Shown here piece by piece: positions 26,495 through 34,673 of a stretch of DNA of 64,000 nt. This DNA comes from Streptomyces sp. SAI-127 (GTDB taxonomy: Bacteria; Actinomycetota; Actinomycetes; Streptomycetales; Streptomycetaceae), in the NCBI RefSeq assembly GCF_029894425.1, contig NZ_JARXYJ010000001.1, forward strand, positions 9,754,501 to 9,818,500, in the 5' to 3' direction. The first letter of the stretch is position 1. Every line of letters begins with the position of its first letter. A model generated the notes under the pieces. It was given only the letters and a program-made list of their open reading frames with translations, was not told the origin of the DNA and searched no databases. A program made the position numbers and the translations under genes.

Positions 26495-26513
26495 GCCTGG
26501 CCCCTGGCCAGGC
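26495..26513. terminator. Hairpin 2 between the same convergent genes
   Basis: GCCTGGCC and GGCCAGGC with a three-base loop, directly abutting the flavin oxidoreductase stop at 26514; it probably serves that gene. Confidence 0.65.
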
Positions 26514-27542
26514 CTACGTGCCCGGTCGCCACCCCAGCGTCGGCCCCAGTTTCGTCGCCATGTCGGTGAGGATCTGCACATAGTCCTCGTGCTCGAAGGT
26601 GAACGGCAGCGCGAACGCCACCTCGTCGACCTCACGGAACGCGGCGTGCGCGTGCAGCCGTTCGGCGATTTCCTCCGACGTGCCGACGATGTCCGGCGCG
26701 AACATCAACCGTGCGGGGCCCTGCGGTGACGTGGTCCGAGGGGTGCGTTTCGCCGCGTACGCCTCGTACTTCGCGCGCTGCTCCTGCGAGGCCGAGTCGG
26801 TGGGGATGACGACGAGCCCCTGGGACACCCGGGCGTCCGCGCCGTCCGGGTGGGCGGCGCGGAAGGCACGGATGTGCGAGAGCTGGATCTGAGCGAAGTC
26901 GTACGGGCCCTCGGTGCCCTCCGCCTTGACGACGCTGCTGGTCAGGAAGTTCATGCCGTGCTCACCGGCCCAGCGTGCGGAACTCAGGCTGCCGCCGCCG
27001 TACCAGAGCCGTCGGCCGAGGCCGGGGGAGTGCGGCTGCACCCGGTCGGAGAACACCTCGAAGCCCTGCACCCCGCTGAAGTCGCTGGCCGGCTTGCCGC
27101 GCACGAAGTCCAGCAGCCGCCGCACCCGCTCGTAGGAGAAGTCCTCGGTGTCGGCCGTGTCCGGGTACAGCGCCCCCTTGACCTCGTCGAAGTGCATCGG
27201 CGGGCCCACGCTCACGCCCGGGTTGATCCGGCCGCCGGACAGGATGTCCACCGTCGCCAGGTCCTCGGCCAGCCGCAGCGGGTTCTCCCAGCCGAGCGGG
27301 ATCACGGCCGTGCCGAGCTCGATGCGGCTGGTGCGCTGCGAGGCTGCCGCCATGACGGCCACGGGGGACGAGATGCCGTACTGGAGATGCCGGTGGCGCA
27401 GCCATGCGCTGTCGAAGCCGAGACGCTCACCCAGCTCGATGATCTCCAGTGTGGACTCGTGGCCGCGCCGCGGATCCGCCTCGTCGAACAGGCCGATGGT
27501 CAGGAAGCCCAGTTTGCGCAGAGGGCGGGGGGACGACGGCAC
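26514..27542 (-). CDS. LLM-class flavin-dependent oxidoreductase
   Basis: A 342-residue luciferase-like monooxygenase fold. It has LGFLTIGLFDEADPRRGHES at the N-terminus, LGFDSAWLRHRHL, ASQRTSRIELGTAVIPLGW, DILSGGRINPGVSVG and RRLWYGGGSLSSARWAGEHG, all typical of the TIM-barrel FMNH2-dependent family. GGAGGAG lies just before the GTG at 27542, so this start is chosen over a longer one. A TTGATGTATCAA palindrome lies 18 bases upstream of the start and could be an operator. These enzymes oxidise thiols, sulfonates, alkanes or cyclic compounds; the substrate is unknown. Confidence 0.92.
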   Translation of the reverse strand: MPSSPRPLRKLGFLTIGLFDEADPRRGHESTLEIIELGERLGFDSAWLRHRHLQYGISSPVAVMAAASQRTSRIELGTAVIPLGWENPLRLAEDLATVDILSGGRINPGVSVGPPMHFDEVKGALYPDTADTEDFSYERVRRLLDFVRGKPASDFSGVQGFEVFSDRVQPHSPGLGRRLWYGGGSLSSARWAGEHGMNFLTSSVVKAEGTEGPYDFAQIQLSHIRAFRAAHPDGADARVSQGLVVIPTDSASQEQRAKYEAYAAKRTPRTTSPQGPARLMFAPDIVGTSEEIAERLHAHAAFREVDEVAFALPFTFEHEDYVQILTDMATKLGPTLGWRPGT

Positions 27543-27559
27543 GGGCTCCTCCGGGTTGT

Positions 27560-27571
27560 TTGATGTATCAA
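27560..27571. promoter_or_regulatory. 12-bp palindrome before the flavin oxidoreductase gene
   Basis: TTGATGTATCAA is a TTGAT/ATCAA palindrome in an A/T-rich patch 18 bases upstream of the GTG. The size and symmetry fit a MarR/LysR/TetR half-spaced site; no regulator gene adjoins. Confidence 0.5.
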
Positions 27572-27633
27572 GTAGTACGGCAGTGCCAACCCGCCCGTCC
27601 CGCATGATGTTCCCGATCGCCGGGCCCTTCGGG

Positions 27634-29142
27634 TCAAGATCGGGGCAAGGGAATCGTCACCTCGTCCTCGACCGGCGGGTCGATCTCCTGGGCGAGGTTG
27701 CCGGTGGCCGCGAAGCAGCGCAGACGCACCGCCTCCGGGGTGACGTCCAGGCGCAGGAAGCACTTGAAGAACGGCGGGCTGTACGTCGCCGAGCTGGGCG
27801 AGAACAGCTGCGTGTAGATCTTGCGCACCGGGAGGCGGAACCGCGAGGTGCGGTCCGGGCGGCCGCCCGCGCCCAGGAGACTGGCGACCAGGCGAGTACG
27901 GAATGTCACGCGCGCCGGCTTGCCCGGGAGACGCGTGGGCGGGATGCCGAGCCGCTCGGCGATCACCGCGGTGGCCTCGGCCTCGGTGAGGGTGAAGAAG
28001 CGGCGCAGGTGCAGCCGGCGGCCGTAGAGCCTGCTGTAGAAGGCCAGGGAGTCGCCGCGCAGTGGATAGCAGCGGAAGTCCTTCTCGGTGACGTTCGCGA
28101 TCGAGATGTGCGGGATGGTGTGGGTGGCGTGCATGAACGCGCCGCCGCCGCCCGAGACGACGTACTGGATGGTGCGGCCGTCCACGTCGACCGGGTAGCG
28201 CTGGTAGTTGTGGATGTCGCCGCCTATCGCCGCGACGTAGTGGTGCTCCGGGGCGCGCACGATGTCGTCGACCGTGCCGCCGCCCTCGATGGCGCAGGGG
28301 TGGTGCTCGCCGTCCACGTACAGGGGTGAGCCCGTGATGAGGATCTTGGGGCGCGGGCCCCGCGAGACCTCGCGCAGCCAGGCGCCCTGTTCGGCGTCGA
28401 TGGTGCCGAGCAGCCCGGTGTCTATGCCGATGATGCGCAGCGGGCCGGCGTCGACGGCCCAGTACGGACCCGGCTGGACGGTCCGCTGAGCCTGTGCCGC
28501 ACGCAACCGGCGTGCCTCGTCGAGACGTTGGCCGTCGTCCGTGCGCGGTCGGTGCCACAGCAGGGAGCGCAGCCAGGCGCGGGTCAGGGGGCGAGGCGCG
28601 GGCTCGGGATCGAGGGGCGGGGCGTCGTCGCAGAAGACGCGCATGAAGGCGCCGAGGTCCTCGTACCAGTCGTGGTTGCCGGGTATCGCGTAGATCGGCG
28701 CCGGATAGTCCTGGTACGGCCGGAAGAACTTGGTGCCGTAGTCGTCCGCGCTGCCCACCGGGTAGATCACGTCACTGGCGACCACCGCGAACCGGGTGCC
28801 CTGACTGATCTTCAGAAACCCTGGCACGACGGCGTACTGGGGATCGTCGCCCTCGCCGGTGTCGCCGACGACCATGAACGAGAACCGTTCGGGGTCCTCG
28901 CGCCGGATCAGCTTGTCGGCGGGTGCGCCGGCCGCCGCGCGCTGGGCCACCCAGCGGCTTCGGGTACGGCCCGTCGGGTCCCCGAACCAGGAGGCGACCA
29001 CGCCGTTGCGGGCGGCCCACAGCGTCTTCGGGTTCAGCCACGAGATCTTCTCGACCTTGGACGGCATCAGCCGCTTGTACTCGCCGAGTTGGGCAGAGCC
29101 CCAGCCGGCGCCTTCGGCGGTATCGCGTGAGGAGTCAGACAC
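27634..29142 (-). CDS. Metallophosphoesterase family protein
   Basis: A 502-residue calcineurin-like phosphoesterase. The metal and catalytic motifs are in order: VVGDTGEGDD, a divergent second site (FAVVASDVIYPVGSADDYG), the central IPGNHDWYEDL, GSPLYVDGEHHPC and GGDIHNYQRYPV. These span about residues 90-340. A C-terminal ~150-residue domain follows, rich in Arg and aromatic residues. No signal peptide or membrane segment is seen. The GTG at 29142 begins VSDSSRDTAEG; longer starts run into the upstream palindrome. Substrate unknown; alkaline phosphatase or phosphodiesterase activity is plausible. Confidence 0.88.
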   Translation of the reverse strand: MSDSSRDTAEGAGWGSAQLGEYKRLMPSKVEKISWLNPKTLWAARNGVVASWFGDPTGRTRSRWVAQRAAAGAPADKLIRREDPERFSFMVVGDTGEGDDPQYAVVPGFLKISQGTRFAVVASDVIYPVGSADDYGTKFFRPYQDYPAPIYAIPGNHDWYEDLGAFMRVFCDDAPPLDPEPAPRPLTRAWLRSLLWHRPRTDDGQRLDEARRLRAAQAQRTVQPGPYWAVDAGPLRIIGIDTGLLGTIDAEQGAWLREVSRGPRPKILITGSPLYVDGEHHPCAIEGGGTVDDIVRAPEHHYVAAIGGDIHNYQRYPVDVDGRTIQYVVSGGGGAFMHATHTIPHISIANVTEKDFRCYPLRGDSLAFYSRLYGRRLHLRRFFTLTEAEATAVIAERLGIPPTRLPGKPARVTFRTRLVASLLGAGGRPDRTSRFRLPVRKIYTQLFSPSSATYSPPFFKCFLRLDVTPEAVRLRCFAATGNLAQEIDPPVEDEVTIPLPRS

Positions 29143-29170
29143 CGGTGCACCGTAACAACGATCTAGATCC

Positions 29171-29214
29171 GGCCTGGAAGGGGGAGTGCCGTACGGCACT
29201 CCCCCTTCCAGGCC
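29171..29214 (-). terminator. Perfect 44-bp palindrome, terminator of the MHYT gene
   Basis: The arm GGCCTGGAAGGGGGAGTGCC (29171-29190) pairs with its exact complement at 29195-29214 around the self-complementary GTAC, giving an uninterrupted palindrome. It lies 36 bases past the MHYT stop, minus sense. Confidence 0.85.
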
Positions 29215-29250
29215 ATCACCGGATCCGTGGGGACTCCAGGGGGGTGAATC

Positions 29251-30129
29251 TCACCTCTGCGAACTGTGCGGTGCCGCCCACTGCGGATCCTGCGGTGCGC
29301 GGGCGTGGACCACCCTGTCCTCCTCGTTCTCGAAGAGCGAGTCGGGCTGCGGGGTGTTGCTCTCCGTCGAGGCGGACGAGCGGTTCCAGTCACCGTCGCC
29401 GAGCACCAGGAGCGGGTCGAACATGACCACCACTCCGGCCAGAAGCAGAAAGATCACCGGTCCCAGGAGCATGGGCAGCAGTAGCGAGGTGGGCGAATCA
29501 CCCGCCCACGAGCCGCCGGTCCTGCTGTGCACATGGACACTGACCGCGGACATCCCCGTGTAGTGCATCCCCGTCACGGCGACCCCCATGATCAGGCTGG
29601 CCCCGAGGCTCGTCATGAAGCCCCGGATGGTGACGGCCGCCCACAGTGCCGCGGTCGCCGCGACGATCGCGATGACCACGGAGAGCGCGACGGCGGTGGC
29701 GTCGTACCGGATCGTCCCGTTGAGGTGCAGCGCCGCCATACCGAGGTAGTGCATGGCCGCCACGCCGAGCCCGGTGATGACACCCGCGAAGGACAGGTTC
29801 AGGGTGCTGGCGCCGCGATAGCCGACGATGAACACGCCGATGCCCACGACGACGATGGCCACGGCGAGACTGAGGACCGTGAGCCCGGCGTCGTAGCGGA
29901 TCCGGGTCTCCACGACCTGGAAACCGATCATGGCGATGAAGTGCATCGTCCAGATGCCGCAGCCGATCGAGGCGGCACCGAGCGCCAGCCAGCCGGCCTT
30001 CCACGACTGATTACTGAGCAGGGTGCGCACGATGCAGCGCAGCCCCAGAGCCCCTCCCAGGCACGCCATTAAGTAGGCGGCCACCGGGGTCACCGCACCA
30101 TAGCGGAACCCGTCAACCGTGCCTTCCAT
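29251..30129 (-). CDS. MHYT-domain membrane sensor protein
   Basis: A 292-residue integral membrane protein with seven hydrophobic segments. Three MHYT-type motifs at membrane edges are seen: WTMHFIAMIGF, AAMHYLGMAAL and TGMHYTGMSAV. In this family the Met/His pairs are thought to bind copper and sense oxygen, CO or NO. The C-terminal ~45 residues are a hydrophilic cytoplasmic tail with no output domain, unlike MHYT-GGDEF proteins. GGGGGGAG lies seven bases before the ATG. It is a single gene ending in a strong palindrome. Confidence 0.92.
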   Translation of the reverse strand: MEGTVDGFRYGAVTPVAAYLMACLGGALGLRCIVRTLLSNQSWKAGWLALGAASIGCGIWTMHFIAMIGFQVVETRIRYDAGLTVLSLAVAIVVVGIGVFIVGYRGASTLNLSFAGVITGLGVAAMHYLGMAALHLNGTIRYDATAVALSVVIAIVAATAALWAAVTIRGFMTSLGASLIMGVAVTGMHYTGMSAVSVHVHSRTGGSWAGDSPTSLLLPMLLGPVIFLLLAGVVVMFDPLLVLGDGDWNRSSASTESNTPQPDSLFENEEDRVVHARAPQDPQWAAPHSSQR

Positions 30130-30404
30130 AAGCCAACTCCCCCCAGAGTCTTGGCTGGTTGTCGTCGAAGGGTTACGGCAGGGGATCAGGTAAAGCAAGG
30201 CATTACCGGTGGTAAGAGGAGAACTCTCGAATAGCGCGGTTGAACTTAAGTCACAATGAGGCGGGTTTCAGCCAAGCGGCCTCCTGGGGGCTGCTGCTGT
30301 GCCAGAGTTGAACGGATGTCAGGTCCTCGGCAGGAGCAGGGACGCGTCTGCGGTCGGGAAAAGCGCTTGCTGCGCCGGGGGTCGCTCGTGAACGATCCCG
30401 TCCC

Positions 30405-31178
30405 GTGACAACAGGATTTCTCTCCACCGCCCGCCCTCTCGCTCTGATCACCGGCGTGGGCCGCACGGTCGGTATCGGCGCCGGGATCGCGCAACGGCTG
30501 GCCGGCTCGGGTTGGGACATCGCTTTCACCTACTGGAACCCGTACGACGCCCGCATGGCCTCGGGCGGCGAGCCCGGCGCGACCGAGGCGATCGAGGCGA
30601 GCCTGTCCGAGCGGGGCGTGGCCACCGCCGCCATCGAGGCGGACCTCGCCGACCCCGACACACCGGCCCGGGTCTTCGACGAGGCTCAGCGGCGGCTGGG
30701 GCCCGTCACCGCGCTGGTGATGAGCCACTGCGAGTCGGTCGACTCCGGCCTGCTCGACACCACCGTCGAGAGCTTCGACCGGCACTTCGCCGTCAACACG
30801 CGCGCGACCTGGCTGCTCATCCGGGAGTTCGGCCGCCGCTTCACCGCGGAGAAGGGCACCGGCCGGATCGTCAGCCTCACCAGCGACCACACCGTCGGCA
30901 ACCTGCCCTACGGGGCGAGCAAGGGCGCCATGGACCGCATCACGCTGGCCGCCGCCCACGAACTCGCCCATCTCGGCGTGACCGCCAACGCCATCAACCC
31001 CGGCCCCGTCGACACCGGTTGGATGACCGAGGAGGTTCGCGCGCACTGCATCGGCGCCACCCCGCTCGGCCGCCTCGGCACCCCGCAGGACACCGCCCAC
31101 CTGGTCGACTTCCTGTGCTCACGGGAGGGCCAGTGGATCAACGGGCAGCTGCTGAAGAGCAATGGGGGCTTCGAGTAA
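30405..31178 (+). CDS. Short-chain dehydrogenase/reductase
   Basis: A 257-residue NAD(P)-dependent oxidoreductase. It has an extended nucleotide motif TGVGRTVGIGAGIAQ, close to the FabI/FabG-like TGxxxxxGIG, the pair EADLADPD, and YGASKGAM as the catalytic YxxxK. GRIVSLTSDHTVG supplies the serine. It ends WINGQLLKSNGGFE, as in SDRs that reduce 3-oxoacyl compounds or sugars. The GTG start follows a short leader with no strong ribosome site. The 275 bp upstream hold the back-to-back promoters of this gene and the MHYT gene. Confidence 0.9.
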   Translation: MTTGFLSTARPLALITGVGRTVGIGAGIAQRLAGSGWDIAFTYWNPYDARMASGGEPGATEAIEASLSERGVATAAIEADLADPDTPARVFDEAQRRLGPVTALVMSHCESVDSGLLDTTVESFDRHFAVNTRATWLLIREFGRRFTAEKGTGRIVSLTSDHTVGNLPYGASKGAMDRITLAAAHELAHLGVTANAINPGPVDTGWMTEEVRAHCIGATPLGRLGTPQDTAHLVDFLCSREGQWINGQLLKSNGGFE

Positions 31179-31232
31179 GCCCCTTCTGCCGCCTCCCGCC
31201 TCCCGCCGCCCCCGGGCCCCTGTCCGGTCCGG

Positions 31233-32006
31233 TCACGTGAAGAACTCGTCCAGCAGCGGCAGCAGCAGAGATGTCCGCCGCATGAGGGACATGTGCGTGG
31301 TGGCCGGCAGGACCGCCAACTGCGCCTCGGGGATCAGGCGTTGCATCTCCGCCGCGTGCTCCACCCGTACGAAGTCGCGGTCACCGACGAGCAGCAGCGT
31401 GGGCGCCCGCAGTCCGCGCAGGTCGTCTGCGGCCCATGGCAGCGGGGCGTGCGCCGCCGCCGAGACCTTGGCGAGGAAGTCCTGGAAGTGCTCGGGGTAG
31501 GGTGCGACGGCCGCGTACGTGTCGGCCATCTCCTGGAAGTCGGCCTGGCTGGGCAGCCGGGGCGAGCTGTAGTCCGGGACGCGGACCTCCTCGTGGACCC
31601 CGTCCTGGGTGTACATGGTGGCGGCGAGCGCGAGCCGTCCGACGCACTCCGGGTGCCTGACGGCGATCTCCAGAGCGGTCAGACCGCCCAGGCTGAACCC
31701 GAGGAAGTCGGCCTGCTGGACACCGAGTTCGTCGAGCAGCGCCACCACGTCCGACGCCAGATCCGGCACCGTCAGCTCACGGTCTGTGTCGGCGGTGTGG
31801 CCGTGCCCCTGCAGCTCGGGCGCCACGACATACCGGTCGGCGGCCAGGGCGGGCAGTACGGCGGAGAAGGCCAGACCGACCGTCTGCCCGCCGCCGTGCA
31901 GCAGCACCAGCGGACGGGTCCCCTCAGGGGCGTCGCCGTGAGTCTCGTAGTACATCTCCAGGCCGTTGACCTTGGCGTGGGCGGAACTGTTCGGCACGGT
32001 GATCAC
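31233..32006 (-). CDS. Alpha/beta-fold hydrolase
   Basis: A 257-residue serine hydrolase. The oxyanion region is LVLLHGGGQT, the nucleophile elbow GFSLGG, the acid in VGDRDFV and the histidine in PATTHMSLM. The sequence lacks a signal peptide and has a cap segment at about 130-190. It is closest in style to epoxide hydrolase/haloperoxidase-like esterases. It is a single gene convergent with the SDR. Substrate unknown. Confidence 0.92.
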   Translation of the reverse strand: MITVPNSSAHAKVNGLEMYYETHGDAPEGTRPLVLLHGGGQTVGLAFSAVLPALAADRYVVAPELQGHGHTADTDRELTVPDLASDVVALLDELGVQQADFLGFSLGGLTALEIAVRHPECVGRLALAATMYTQDGVHEEVRVPDYSSPRLPSQADFQEMADTYAAVAPYPEHFQDFLAKVSAAAHAPLPWAADDLRGLRAPTLLLVGDRDFVRVEHAAEMQRLIPEAQLAVLPATTHMSLMRRTSLLLPLLDEFFT

Positions 32007-32066
32007 ATCCGTTCTGCGGGAGCCGTACAGGAGACAGACCTGGCGCGGACGCGATAGTCATCGGTG

Positions 32067-32120
32067 CTCAGCCGTGCTCGTCAGCTCAGCCGTACCCGTC
32101 AGCTCAGTCGTACTCGTCGG
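32067..32120. repeat. Three tandem 18-bp repeats across the 3' end of the DUF899 gene
   Basis: CTCAGCCGTGCTCGTCAG, CTCAGCCGTACCCGTCAG and CTCAGTCGTACTCGTCGG follow one another without spacing. The third copy contains the last codons and stop of the DUF899 gene, so the two others look like duplications of its 3' end. Confidence 0.75.
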
Positions 32121-32898
32121 GAATCCGCATCGCCGGACCGCCGACCTGGAGCCCGAGCGGGGTCGCGCGGCCCTTCGGCTCCTCCCACGCCTCCTGACGG
32201 CCGAGGGCGGTGAGGTCGAGGTAGGGATAGCCGTTGTGGAACTCCTCAATGCCCCGGCCGAAGGTGGAGTACGTGTGGAAGACCTCGTCGCCGACCCGCA
32301 GGAAGGCGCTCATCCCCGGCCAGTCGCCGCGCATGCTCGGCGACCAGGGCATCCCGGCGTCGGCGAGCTCGGCCTCGGAGCGGTGGAAGATCTGTACCGG
32401 TGCGACCCGTTCGTCGACGGTCGCGTGGAAGTCGTAGTTGAAGTCGCCGCCCGCCGAGGAGTACCAGGGGAACGACCAGCCCATCCGCTCGCGGTACGCG
32501 GCGAGTTTCGCGTACGGCGCCCTCGTCACCGCGGCCAGCGAGGTGTTGCGGGCATGGAGTTGCCGCAGGTTGCCGATCTGGTCGGCCGCGGAGGAACAGC
32601 TGGGGCAGCCGGTGTCGCGGGGGTGCTCGGTGCCGTCGGCGTCGAGGTCGAAGGTCCACATGAAGTGATGTACGACCAACTGGGCCCGGCCCTCGAAGAG
32701 TTCGAGCAGGCTCACGTCGCCGTGCGGACCTTCGAAGACGTACGGCTTCTCGACGCGGACCATCGGCAGCCGCCGCCGGGCGGCGTTGACCCGGTCGCGC
32801 GCCCGGGTGACCTCCTTCTCCTCCGCCAGCAGCTCCTTGCGGGCGCGGAGCCACTCCTCGGGTGAGACCACCTCGGGCAGATGCGCCATCGCCGTCAT
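32104..32898 (-). CDS. DUF899 (thioredoxin-like) family protein
   Basis: A 264-residue soluble protein. VVSPEEWLRARKELLAEEKE, VEKPYVFEGPHG, LVVHHFMW and DTGCPSCSSAADQIGNL are hallmarks of DUF899, whose fold is thioredoxin-like with a CPxC motif. WSFPWYSSAGGDFNYDF and the C-terminal HTYSTFGRGIEE are also conserved. GGGAGGA precedes the ATG at 32898. A thiol redox role is inferred from the fold only. The 3' end carries tandem duplications. Confidence 0.92.
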   Translation of the reverse strand: MTAMAHLPEVVSPEEWLRARKELLAEEKEVTRARDRVNAARRRLPMVRVEKPYVFEGPHGDVSLLELFEGRAQLVVHHFMWTFDLDADGTEHPRDTGCPSCSSAADQIGNLRQLHARNTSLAAVTRAPYAKLAAYRERMGWSFPWYSSAGGDFNYDFHATVDERVAPVQIFHRSEAELADAGMPWSPSMRGDWPGMSAFLRVGDEVFHTYSTFGRGIEEFHNGYPYLDLTALGRQEAWEEPKGRATPLGLQVGGPAMRIPDEYD

Positions 32899-32996
32899 CT
32901 CGATCCTCCCAACCGCTCCTGCCACCTGCCGGGCAAGGGGACACGGGCCACCTCTCCAGCTTGCGCCCGACGCGGACACGTGGCGAACGTGCCTGC

Positions 32997-33761
32997 CTAG
33001 AGCGCCACCACCCGCCCGCTGCGACCCTGAAGCCGGACCGAGGCGAGGGCGGCGCAGACCACGGCCACGCCGAGGAGCGTGCCGCAGGCCACCGCCGCGG
33101 TGCGGGCGTCGCCCACGAGAGAGGCGCGCAGGCCGTGGGCGGCCCAGTAGCCGGGGGAGACCGGAGCGACGTCTGCCACCCATGCCGGCAGGACGCCGAG
33201 CGGGACGAGCGCGCCGCCGACGCTGCTGAGGAGCATGCCGCCGATGTCGTAGGCCGCCGAGAGCTCGCCCATGGTGCGCACGAGCACGCCGAGCAGCGCC
33301 CCTAGCGCGAGCAGGGTGCAGCTCCAGCTGAGCAGGACCCCCAGCAGCAGGAACGGGTGCGGGACCCGCAGCCCGAACACGCACACCCCGAAGCCGACGA
33401 TCAGGAGCTGCTGGGCGAGCAGGGCGGTGAGGACCGGGACGGCCTTGCCGAGGAGCAGCTCCCCCGGACGCAGCGGCGTGCAGCGCAGCCGGTCCCAGGT
33501 GCGGCCGAGCCGCTCGGTGAGGATCGCGTTGCCGGAGATGCTGAGCGCGAGCAGCGAGAAGGTGACCAGCGTGCCGACGACAGCTTGTTCCGTACCGGCC
33601 GTGCTGCCCTGCGCGGACAGGTAGAGCGGACGCAACAGGGTCATGAAGACCAGCGGCAGGATCATCCGGCTCAGCAGCGGGCCCGGTTCGCGCAACATCA
33701 GCAGGGTGTTGTGGCGTACGAGGACGCCGATGCGGGTGGTGGACTCACGCGGCGGCGTCAT
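32997..33761 (-). CDS. ABC-2 type transporter permease
   Basis: A 254-residue membrane protein with six hydrophobic segments (for example LVTFSLLALSISGNAILTER, ALLAQQLLIVGFGVCVFGL, LLGVLLSWSCTLLALGALLG). GELSAAYDIGGMLLSSVGGALVP resembles the ABC-2 permease signature region. It pairs with the ATPase encoded just upstream to form an exporter of unknown substrate. The ATG at 33761 would overlap the expected ATPase stop by 17 bases. Because of the frameshift in the ATPase gene, the permease frame is now continuous with the ATPase frame, so a fused protein may be made. Confidence 0.88.
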   Translation of the reverse strand: MTPPRESTTRIGVLVRHNTLLMLREPGPLLSRMILPLVFMTLLRPLYLSAQGSTAGTEQAVVGTLVTFSLLALSISGNAILTERLGRTWDRLRCTPLRPGELLLGKAVPVLTALLAQQLLIVGFGVCVFGLRVPHPFLLLGVLLSWSCTLLALGALLGVLVRTMGELSAAYDIGGMLLSSVGGALVPLGVLPAWVADVAPVSPGYWAAHGLRASLVGDARTAAVACGTLLGVAVVCAALASVRLQGRSGRVVAL

Positions 33762-34628
33762 GGGCCTGCGTCCCCTCGAGCGCTGCGGTCTCCAGGGAGT
33801 GGTAGAGGTCGTCCAGGCCGGGGCGGTGTACGTCGACGGAGGCGGGCGTACGGCCGGAGGCGAGCAGGGCGGCCAGGTCGGCGCCGGGATCCGTGGTCGG
33901 CATCCGCAGCTCGGGTTCCGCCGGGTCGGCGAAGGTGATCTGGTCCTGAGCTCGCCGGGCAGGTGGCGGGTGAGCTCCTCCTGGGTGCCGCGCGCGATGA
34001 CCCGGCCCTCCCTCGCGAGCGCCAACGTGGCGTTCAGATCGACGAGTTCGGGGAGGTAGTGGGTCGTGTAGACCACCGCGACACCGGTCTCTGCGCGCGC
34101 CCTGACGGCGGCCAGCAGTGCCGAGCGGGTCTCCGGATCGGCCCCGGCGGTCGGCTCGTCCAGCAGCAGAAGGGGCGGAGAGCCGACCATCGCGGTGGCC
34201 GCCTGGACCCGGCGGCGCTGCCCGCCGGACAGCACGCCCACCGGCCGGTCCGCGAGCGCCGACAACTGAAGCTCCTCAAGGACCCGCGCGATCCCCGCCT
34301 CGCGGCGCCGTCCGCGCAGCCCCGCGAGGCCGGCGAACAGCCGCAGGTTCTGCCGCACCGTGACGCTGCCGTACAGAGCCAGCTCCTGGGGAGCCGTCCC
34401 GATGAGCCGTCGCGCGGCCCGCCCTTCGGTCAACGCGTCGTACGGTCCGATGCGGATCCGGCCCGCGTCGGGACGCAGGAGACCGGTGACGATCTCCACG
34501 AAGGTCGTCTTGCCTGCACCGTTGTGGCCGATCAGGCCGACGATCTCGCCGGGCCCGACCATCAGATCGAAGCCGTCGAGCGCGCGATGACGGCCATGAC
34601 ACTTCACCAACCCACCCGCTACGAGCAT
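33745..34628 (-). CDS. ABC transporter ATP-binding protein with C-terminal frameshift
   Basis: The ATPase has Walker A GHNGAGKTT (residues 34-42), signature LSGGQRRRVQ, Walker B LLLLDEPTAGAD and the switch histidine in VYTTHYL. Up to GELR (about residue 228) the frame is good. Beyond it the original frame turns into a Pro/Arg/Ser-rich run, while the shifted frame reads DQITFADPAEPELRMP and ends LYHSLETAALEGTQAHDAAA with a stop at 33745, the normal family end. A lost base near 33945-33950 explains this. As it stands the frame runs in phase into the permease at 33761. GGAGGGGAAGG precedes the ATG. TetR-controlled daunorubicin-resistance-like exporters have this layout. Confidence 0.82.
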
Positions 34629-34641
34629 CCTTCCCCTCCAT

Positions 34642-34671
34642 GTCTACGGCGTATACGTCTACACTGTAGAC
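34642..34671. promoter_or_regulatory. Two tandem 15-bp operators between the ABC operon and its TetR gene
   Basis: GTCTACGGCGTATAC (34642) and GTCTACACTGTAGAC (34657) both fit GTCTAC-N3-GTAKAC; the second is a perfect palindrome. They fill the 45-bp gap between the divergent starts at 34628 and 34674, so bound TetR would cover both promoters. Confidence 0.75.
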
Positions 34672-34673
34672 CT

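Noticed and set aside
29163-29563. Frames on both strands starting MPYGTPPSRP
   Set aside because: Both starts come from the 44-bp palindrome, which reads the same on either strand; they are not genes.
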